Source of the DNA: Mycolicibacterium peregrinum
GTDB taxonomy: Bacteria > Actinomycetota > Actinomycetes > Mycobacteriales > Mycobacteriaceae
NCBI RefSeq assembly: GCF_001665625.1
Contig: NZ_LZSY01000102.1
Coordinates: 1-64,000 of the forward strand
Direction of reading: 5' to 3'
Length of the DNA stretch: 64,000 bases
Notes under the pieces: model-generated
Databases searched by the model: none
What the model saw: the letters and a program-made list of their open reading frames with translations, nothing else
What the model was told of the DNA's origin: nothing
Part shown: one piece after another, positions 59,218-64,000 of the stretch
Layout of the letters: each line of letters starts with the position of its first letter
How positions within the stretch are numbered: the stretch's first letter is position 1
Translations under genes and position numbers: made by a program

Positions 59218-60488
59218 GCCGGCCACACCTCCGGGTTCGGACGAAAACGTACGGTCAGCTCGCCACCGCGCAGTTGGGCATCCGTCACGATGCACCGACG
59301 CAGGACGGAGGCCAGCCGCACGCGGCGGCGCATGCCTGCGACGCCGATGATCAAGTCGTCATCGACGCGGCCCAGCGTGAGGCCGGCCGAATCGATCTGC
59401 GGCAACTCTAGCCGCAATCGGTACACCGCTTCGAGTCCAGACCCCGACTCCCGATCAACTATGGGCCGCAGCGGTCCCGGCGGCGGTGATCCGTCGCGCC
59501 GTCGCGCGCTGTCGATCAGCTCCCCCAGCGCCTTGGGACCGATCGGTTCGCCCGGCACGTGCGGTACGAGCACCAGTTGCACGTCGCCGATCGTGGCGTC
59601 GAGCTCGTCGAGCACGGTCTGCTGCTCGGCGATCCGCTCGCTGTACCAGTCGAAGGCGGGGTGTGCCGGAAGGTTCTGGTACTCGAACGAATCATCTTGT
59701 ACCAAAATCTGATTGACGATGATCTCGCCCACCTCGACGCCCATCAGGGCAAGCGATCCAAGGGTCCGGGAGGCTTCGGCGGCCACCACCCGCTCCGGGG
59801 TGAGCACCAGATGCGCGCTCACCCGTGAACCGTCGGTGAGCAAGGTGCCGAGCCGGCGGATACCGGCATCCACCTGTTCGATCATGGCCACGATGGCCGC
59901 ACTGACCGCGTCCGGTGAACCCGACAGCCTGCGGTGCCGCGGCCAGGCTCGCTCCAGATAAAGGCCGAACGTCTCGGGCAGCGTCAGCATCCGCAGTGCA
60001 TCAGCGGTCGAGGCGCAGTCCACGACCACATGATCCCAACGACCGGATTCGGCGAGCTCACCCACCTCGTGCAACCCGAGCACTTCCTGGATTCCCGGTA
60101 GCGCCGAAAGTTCCTCTGGGGCAACATCTCCCAGGTCCGACTCGGGGAACCGGGCCGCCAACGGACCGGCCGTGGAGGCCCAGCGCGCACCCAGCAGGGC
60201 CAGCGTGTCCAACGCGAGGGCGTCCAGTACACCGCCCACGCCGGTCAGTCCCGTGTCCAGGTCACTGAGCACCCGGGTGGGCGCGCGCTCCCCGGTGGGA
60301 GCCAGTGCGATCCCGAGGACATCGCCGGTCGAATGCGCCTGATCGGTGGACACGATCAGTACCCGCCGGCCGGCAGCGGCGTCGCGAACCGCGGTGGCTG
60401 TTGCCAGCGTCGACTTACCTACGCCGCCCTTGCCGACGAAAAGGCTGATCCTCGCAGGAGAAGGTGTGCTCCCATCCGGCGAAGTCAC
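59214..60488 (-). CDS. ArsA/Get3-like ATPase (Rv2184c-like)
   Basis: A 424-aa P-loop ATPase of the ArsA/Get3/MinD class with the deviant Walker A GKGGVGKST (19-27) carrying the signature second lysine, and STDQAHSTGDVL as switch I. A C-terminal ArsA-HSP20-like domain (about 350-424) follows. No arsenite-binding Cys cluster and no arsenic resistance genes are present, so it is not an arsenite pump. A client-targeting or scaffold role is possible. GTG start overlaps the SRPBCC gene's stop, and its own stop overlaps the Cys-cluster gene, making a coupled trio. Confidence 0.88.
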   Translation of the reverse strand: MTSPDGSTPSPARISLFVGKGGVGKSTLATATAVRDAAAGRRVLIVSTDQAHSTGDVLGIALAPTGERAPTRVLSDLDTGLTGVGGVLDALALDTLALLGARWASTAGPLAARFPESDLGDVAPEELSALPGIQEVLGLHEVGELAESGRWDHVVVDCASTADALRMLTLPETFGLYLERAWPRHRRLSGSPDAVSAAIVAMIEQVDAGIRRLGTLLTDGSRVSAHLVLTPERVVAAEASRTLGSLALMGVEVGEIIVNQILVQDDSFEYQNLPAHPAFDWYSERIAEQQTVLDELDATIGDVQLVLVPHVPGEPIGPKALGELIDSARRRDGSPPPGPLRPIVDRESGSGLEAVYRLRLELPQIDSAGLTLGRVDDDLIIGVAGMRRRVRLASVLRRCIVTDAQLRGGELTVRFRPNPEVWPA

Positions 60489-60922
60489 TCAGCCTCGGCT
60501 CGTTTCTTGAGGTCCTTGAGCGCCGTGTCGGTGAGCCTGCGCTCAGCCTTGCGCTTGAGCAACCCGATCATCGGGATGATGAGGTCGACCGACAACTCGT
60601 AGGTGACCTCCGTGCCGGATCCCTTGGGCGCCAAGCGGTATGCCCCCTCGAGCGACCGCAGTAACGAACTGGACACCAAGGACCAGGTCACCGAGGTGCG
60701 ATCAGCGGGCCACACGTAGGCCAGCACCATCGTGTCCTTGAGCACCGCAGCGTCGAGCACCAATCTGGCCGTCTTGGGATTGCCCTGCGCGTCGGTCTCC
60801 AGGACCTCGGCTTCCTTGTACTCGGCGACCCATTGCGGATACGAGCCGATATCGGCGATGACATCCATCACCGTCACCGGATCGGCGTCGATGTAGATGG
60901 TCTGTGTCGTCTTGTCGGCCAC
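60485..60922 (-). CDS. SRPBCC-fold lipid-binding-like protein (Rv2185c-like)
   Basis: A 145-aa START-like (SRPBCC/polyketide cyclase) protein: VMDVIADIGSYPQWV is the typical first helix-strand turn, and the C-terminal long helix (about 115-145) closes the hydrophobic pocket. These proteins bind lipids or polyketides; the ligand is unknown. Translation starts at GTG, and the stop overlaps the ArsA-like gene as GTGA. A second protein of the same fold is encoded 120 nt upstream. Confidence 0.87.
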   Translation of the reverse strand: MADKTTQTIYIDADPVTVMDVIADIGSYPQWVAEYKEAEVLETDAQGNPKTARLVLDAAVLKDTMVLAYVWPADRTSVTWSLVSSSLLRSLEGAYRLAPKGSGTEVTYELSVDLIIPMIGLLKRKAERRLTDTALKDLKKRAEAE

Positions 60923-61042
60923 CGCATCGCCCTATCTCCCCGCACGCGGGGTTCCCCTACTTCCCCCGCCCCGCGGGGGTGCTCTGGCTCTCGCCGAGAA
61001 ATCTACCCTCCCGCAGATAGACCCGGTCAAACACGCCAGACG

Positions 61043-61432
61043 TCAGGCCAGTCGGGACACCCCGACCGGGCGCGCCGACTCCAGCCGCTGCTTGATCCCG
61101 AAGGCCATCGCCTTGCCCGCCACGCGGCGCTGGTGGTTCATCTTTGCCAGATCCATATCGGCCAACTGCTTTGCCGTGGCGCCGGACGGTTCGGCGTGCA
61201 GGAAGTAATGCAGCACCACACCGTCCATCACCTCCTCCAGCCAGACCTCCATGGTGCCGGTCAACGCACCGGTCACATTCCAGCGGTGGCCCTTCTCGGC
61301 GCGGTCCTCGACGACCTTGAGCACCAGGTCGGGCCACCACCGCCGCCAGCTGGCGGGGTCGGCGACCGCGGCGCCCACGGCGACCGGATCGGCGCAGACG
61401 AATGTCTCGTCGGCGATCTGAATGCTGTTCAT
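61043..61432 (-). CDS. Second SRPBCC-like protein (Rv2186c-like)
   Basis: A 129-aa protein with a START-like outline: DPVAVGAAVADPASWRRWWP near the N-terminus, central strands (TMEVWLEEVMDGVVLHYFLH) and a basic C-terminal helix. It starts at the ATG of MNSIQIADETFV (61432), matching the M. tuberculosis N-terminus; three further in-frame residues upstream are possible. The function is unknown. It is divergent from fadD15 (96 nt apart) and may share the lipid-related context of the following operon. Confidence 0.83.
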   Translation of the reverse strand: MNSIQIADETFVCADPVAVGAAVADPASWRRWWPDLVLKVVEDRAEKGHRWNVTGALTGTMEVWLEEVMDGVVLHYFLHAEPSGATAKQLADMDLAKMNHQRRVAGKAMAFGIKQRLESARPVGVSRLA

Positions 61433-61480
61433 CGCGGACAAGCTTCACACATGCGTGATCGTCTGCCTACCGCGGCCGAC

Positions 61481-61486
61481 TAGGCT
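61481..61486 (+). promoter_or_regulatory. Candidate -10 box of fadD15
   Basis: TAGGCT lies about 42 nt before the GTG start of fadD15 in the divergent gap with the SRPBCC gene, leaving room for a short leader that includes the GGAGGG site (61514-61519). No clear -35 element is seen. Confidence 0.35.
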
Positions 61487-61527
61487 GACGCGCAAAGCCG
61501 GTACCACAAGCCTGGAGGGCAAAGATC

Positions 61528-63345
61528 GTGCGTGAGTCAATGCGGGAGTACAGCGTGCCCGCGTCTTTCACCGTCGCCGAGCACGACAGCATCGTCGCTT
61601 CGGTATCCGCGCACGCGGCTGAGAGCCCTGACCACGTCATCTTCCGGCGCCTGGTCGACGGCGCGTGGACCGACGTGACCTGCGCCGAAGCAGCCGAACA
61701 GATCCGCTCGGTCGCCTTGGGCCTGATCGCCGAGGGTATCCAGGCCGGCGATCGCGTGGCGATCATCTCGGCCACCCGCTACGAGTGGCCGATCATCGAC
61801 TTCGCGATCCTGTCGGTCGGTGCGGTCACCGTGCCGATCTACGAGACCTCCTCGGCCGAGCAGGTGCGGTTCGTCCTCGACAATTCCGCGGCCAAGATCA
61901 TCTTCGCCGAGACCGACGCACACGCCGAGACCGTCGAACAGCTCCACGGCCAGCTGCCCGAGCTGCGCAAGGTGCTGCGGATCGACGGCACCGGGACCCC
62001 CGCGCTGGAGGCCATGGCCGAGGCCGGTAAGTCGGCCGACGCCGCCGAGCTCGACAAGCGACTGGCCGGCATCCGCTCGGCCGATCCGGCCACCCTGATC
62101 TACACCTCGGGCACCACCGGCCAGCCCAAGGGCTGCCAGCTGACCCACTCGAACCTGCTCTACGAGATCCGGGGCGCCAAGGCGTGCTTCCCCACCGAGC
62201 TGGCCCCGGGTGAGCGGATGCTCGTGTTCCTGCCGCTGGCCCACGTGCTGGCCCGGGCCATCACCATCGCGGCCTTCACCAACAAGGTCACCCTCGGCTT
62301 CACCAGTGACATCAAGAACCTGGTCCCGACCTTCGGCGTGTTCAAGCCGACGCTGGTCGTCTCGGTACCCCGCGTGTTCGAGAAGGTCTACAACACTGCC
62401 GAGCAGAACGCCCGCAACGACGGCAAGGGCAAGATCTTCGCGATTGCCGCCGACACGGCGATCGAGTGGAGCAAGGCCCAGGACGAAAAGGGCACAGCTG
62501 GTGCGTCCTTGTTCCTCCGCGCCAAGCATGCCCTGTTCGACAAGCTGGTCTACGGCAAGCTGCGGGCGGCCCTCGGCGGTGAATGCCGGGCGGCGATCTC
62601 CGGCGGCGCACCGCTGGGCGCTCGGCTGGGTCACTTCTATCGCGGTGTGGGGCTGAGCATCTACGAGGGCTACGGCCTCACCGAGACCAGCGCGGCCATC
62701 ACCGTGAACCGGGTCAACGAACTCAAGGTCGGCTCGGTCGGCAAGCTGATGCCCGGCAACAGCATGCGTATCGCCGAGGACGGTGAGCTCCTGGTCAAGG
62801 GCGGCGTGGTGTTCAGCGGCTACTGGGGCAACGAAACCGAGACCAACGCCGTTTTCACCGACGGCTGGTTCCACACCGGCGACCTCGGCGCCATCGACGA
62901 CGACGGCTTCCTGACCATCGTCGGGCGCAAGAAGGAAATCATCGTCACCGCCGGCGGCAAGAACGTCGCCCCCGCGCTGCTCGAGGACCGTCTGCGGGCC
63001 CATCCGTTGATCAGCCAGGCCATGGCCGTCGGCGATCAACAGCCGTTCATCGCCGCGCTCATCACCATCGACCCGGAGGCGTTCCCGGGTTGGAAGCAGC
63101 GCAACGGCAAGGACGCCGGCGCCTCGGTCGGCGATCTCGCCGACGATCCGGACCTGCTGGCCGAGATCGACCTGGCGGTCAAGGACGCCAATCAGGCGGT
63201 GTCGCATGCCGAGTCGATCCGCAAGTTCCGGATCCTGCCCGTCGACTTCACCGAGGACACCGGTGAGCTGACGCCGACGCTGAAGGTCAAGCGCAAGGTG
63301 GTGGCCGAGAAGTTCGCCACCGACATCGCGGCGCTGTACGGCTGA
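61528..63345 (+). CDS. fadD15: Long-chain fatty acid-CoA ligase FadD15
   Basis: FadD15 activates long-chain fatty acids to acyl-CoA in the cytoplasm. The 605-aa protein has [11 protein letters not shown] (192-202), [27 protein letters not shown] and [16 protein letters not shown]. The GTG at 61528 is preferred because GGAGGG lies 8 nt upstream. The ATG at 61540 would match the M. tuberculosis N-terminus more closely but has no well-placed site. It converges with pimB at a strong hairpin. Confidence 0.94.
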   Translation: MRESMREYSVPASFTVAEHDSIVASVSAHAAESPDHVIFRRLVDGAWTDVTCAEAAEQIRSVALGLIAEGIQAGDRVAIISATRYEWPIIDFAILSVGAVTVPIYETSSAEQVRFVLDNSAAKIIFAETDAHAETVEQLHGQLPELRKVLRIDGTGTPALEAMAEAGKSADAAELDKRLAGIRSADPATLIYTSGTTGQPKGCQLTHSNLLYEIRGAKACFPTELAPGERMLVFLPLAHVLARAITIAAFTNKVTLGFTSDIKNLVPTFGVFKPTLVVSVPRVFEKVYNTAEQNARNDGKGKIFAIAADTAIEWSKAQDEKGTAGASLFLRAKHALFDKLVYGKLRAALGGECRAAISGGAPLGARLGHFYRGVGLSIYEGYGLTETSAAITVNRVNELKVGSVGKLMPGNSMRIAEDGELLVKGGVVFSGYWGNETETNAVFTDGWFHTGDLGAIDDDGFLTIVGRKKEIIVTAGGKNVAPALLEDRLRAHPLISQAMAVGDQQPFIAALITIDPEAFPGWKQRNGKDAGASVGDLADDPDLLAEIDLAVKDANQAVSHAESIRKFRILPVDFTEDTGELTPTLKVKRKVVAEKFATDIAALYG

Positions 63346-63354
63346 GGCGGGCTA

Positions 63355-63375
63355 GGGCTGAACCCGGTTCAGCCC
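63355..63375. terminator. Strong hairpin between convergent fadD15 and pimB
   Basis: GGGCTGAACC and GGTTCAGCCC pair as a perfect 10-bp stem around a single central C (63365), so about 9 bp would form around a tight loop. It starts 9 nt after the fadD15 stop and covers the pimB stop codon (63369-63371). It probably ends transcription from both sides, though without a T-run. Confidence 0.6.
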
Positions 63376-64000
63376 GACAGCAGCCCGGTCAGCCGGGCGC
63401 CCTGCGAGCGCCACTGCCAGTTGTCGACGGCCCAGTGCCGCCCCGCCACACCCATCGCGGCGGCGCGGCCCGGGTCGGCCAGTAAGTCGGAAACGGCGGA
63501 CGCCACGGCTCCAACATCATTGCCGTCCACGACGGTGCCGGTCTGACCGTCCAGCACTGTTTCCGGTGCCCCGCCGGAGGTTCCGGCGACCACCGGCACG
63601 CCGCACGCCGAGGCCTCCAGGTAGACGATGCCCAGCCCCTCGACGTCCAGTCCCGCTCCGCGAGTACGGCACGGCATGGCGAAGACGTCGGCCATCGCAT
63701 GGTGCGCGGGCAGTTCCGCACCCGGCACGGCACCGGTGAAGAGGACGTCGGCGGCCACATCGTGCGTGTGCACGAGTTGTCTGAGGGTCGGCAGATACGG
63801 TCCCCCGCCGACGATGACCAGGGCGGCGTCGGGGATGCGACGCCGGATCGCGGGCCAGGCGCGGATGAGCATGTCCTGGCCCTTCCGTGGCACCAGGCGG
63901 GACAGGCAGACCACCACCGGTCGTTGGCCCAGCCCGTACCGCTCGCGCAGCTCGGCCCGGGCCACCGGGTCGGGCACGAAGCGGTCGGTGTCGACTCCGG
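63369..64000 (-). CDS. pimB: GDP-mannose-dependent mannosyltransferase PimB', 3' part
   Basis: Only the C-terminal ~210 residues are in the window; the gene's 5' end lies beyond position 64000. The visible part is the GT-B nucleotide-sugar half: GVDTDRF at the edge, CLSRLVPRKGQDMLIRA, IVGGGPYLPTL and the E-x7-E motif in VEGLGIVYLEAS. By synteny with Rv2188c it should be PimB', which adds the second mannose to phosphatidylinositol mannoside on the cytoplasmic membrane face. An ATG or GTG inside this part (for example 63977) is not the real start. Confidence 0.9.
   Translation of the reverse strand, partial: GVDTDRFVPDPVARAELRERYGLGQRPVVVCLSRLVPRKGQDMLIRAWPAIRRRIPDAALVIVGGGPYLPTLRQLVHTHDVAADVLFTGAVPGAELPAHHAMADVFAMPCRTRGAGLDVEGLGIVYLEASACGVPVVAGTSGGAPETVLDGQTGTVVDGNDVGAVASAVSDLLADPGRAAAMGVAGRHWAVDNWQWRSQGARLTGLLSG

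Noticed and set aside
59214..60488. Arsenic resistance ATPase
   Set aside because: ArsA-like fold, but no arsenite-binding cysteines and no ars genes nearby.
61537..63207. A 556-codon minus-strand frame opposite fadD15
   Set aside because: Antisense of a complete acyl-CoA ligase; composition is typical of reverse-strand GC frames.

Overview
The window comes from a high-GC mycobacterium, most likely a fast-growing, environmental type (Mycolicibacterium). The evidence is gene content and order. From about 24.8 kb to the right end the genes follow the order I know from M. tuberculosis Rv2143 to Rv2188c: wag31, yggT, sepF, ftsZ, the mur/fts (dcw) cluster, mraZ, lppM, idsA2, mptA, pknL, aroG, fadD15, pimB. 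Mycobacterial signatures include Wag31, lipomannan mannosyltransferases, many GTG starts and several leaderless-looking promoters. No database search was possible, so names rest on motifs, lengths and remembered synteny.

Layout. (1) 1-128 is near-pure G/C and looks like a contig-edge artefact. (2) 0.16-12.8 kb is an accessory oxidation region. It holds a carboxylic acid reductase beside a class III aminotransferase, a zinc metalloprotease with four hemopexin repeats, a cyclooxygenase/alpha-dioxygenase-like haem enzyme translationally coupled to a catalase-related protein, and a large LuxR-type ATPase regulator. (3) 12.8-16.8 kb is a single-chain assimilatory nitrate reductase (NasN type). (4) 17.0-22.8 kb is a tricarboxylate uptake operon (tctC-tctB-tctA plus a universal stress protein), divergent from a CitA/CitB-type two-component system, with a CRP-like site between them. 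(5) 22.8-25.9 kb has a cytochrome P450, a class I glutamine amidotransferase, a phosphoribosyltransferase and a small membrane protein. (6) 26.0-46.8 kb is the division and cell wall cluster, all on the minus strand and very tightly packed. (7) 47.2-64 kb mixes envelope glycolipid genes (mptA, an alpha-1,2-mannosyltransferase, pimB), PknL with its neighbouring DNA-binding protein, a class II DAHP synthase, an exoribonuclease, an acyltransferase, an ArsA-like ATPase operon and fadD15. The last gene, pimB, runs off the right edge.

How it fits together. The dcw block makes peptidoglycan precursors (MurC/D/E/F, MraY, MurG), polymerises and crosslinks them at the septum (FtsW, PbpB) and places the machinery (FtsZ, SepF, FtsQ, FtsL-like, Wag31). 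MraZ probably controls the cluster through three 10-bp-phased boxes upstream of its own gene. The most unusual parts are the accessory oxidation region, a 15-nt motif shared by the promoters of the dioxygenase and P450 genes, and a 13-bp inverted repeat that joins the ftsQ stop codon to the ftsZ promoter.
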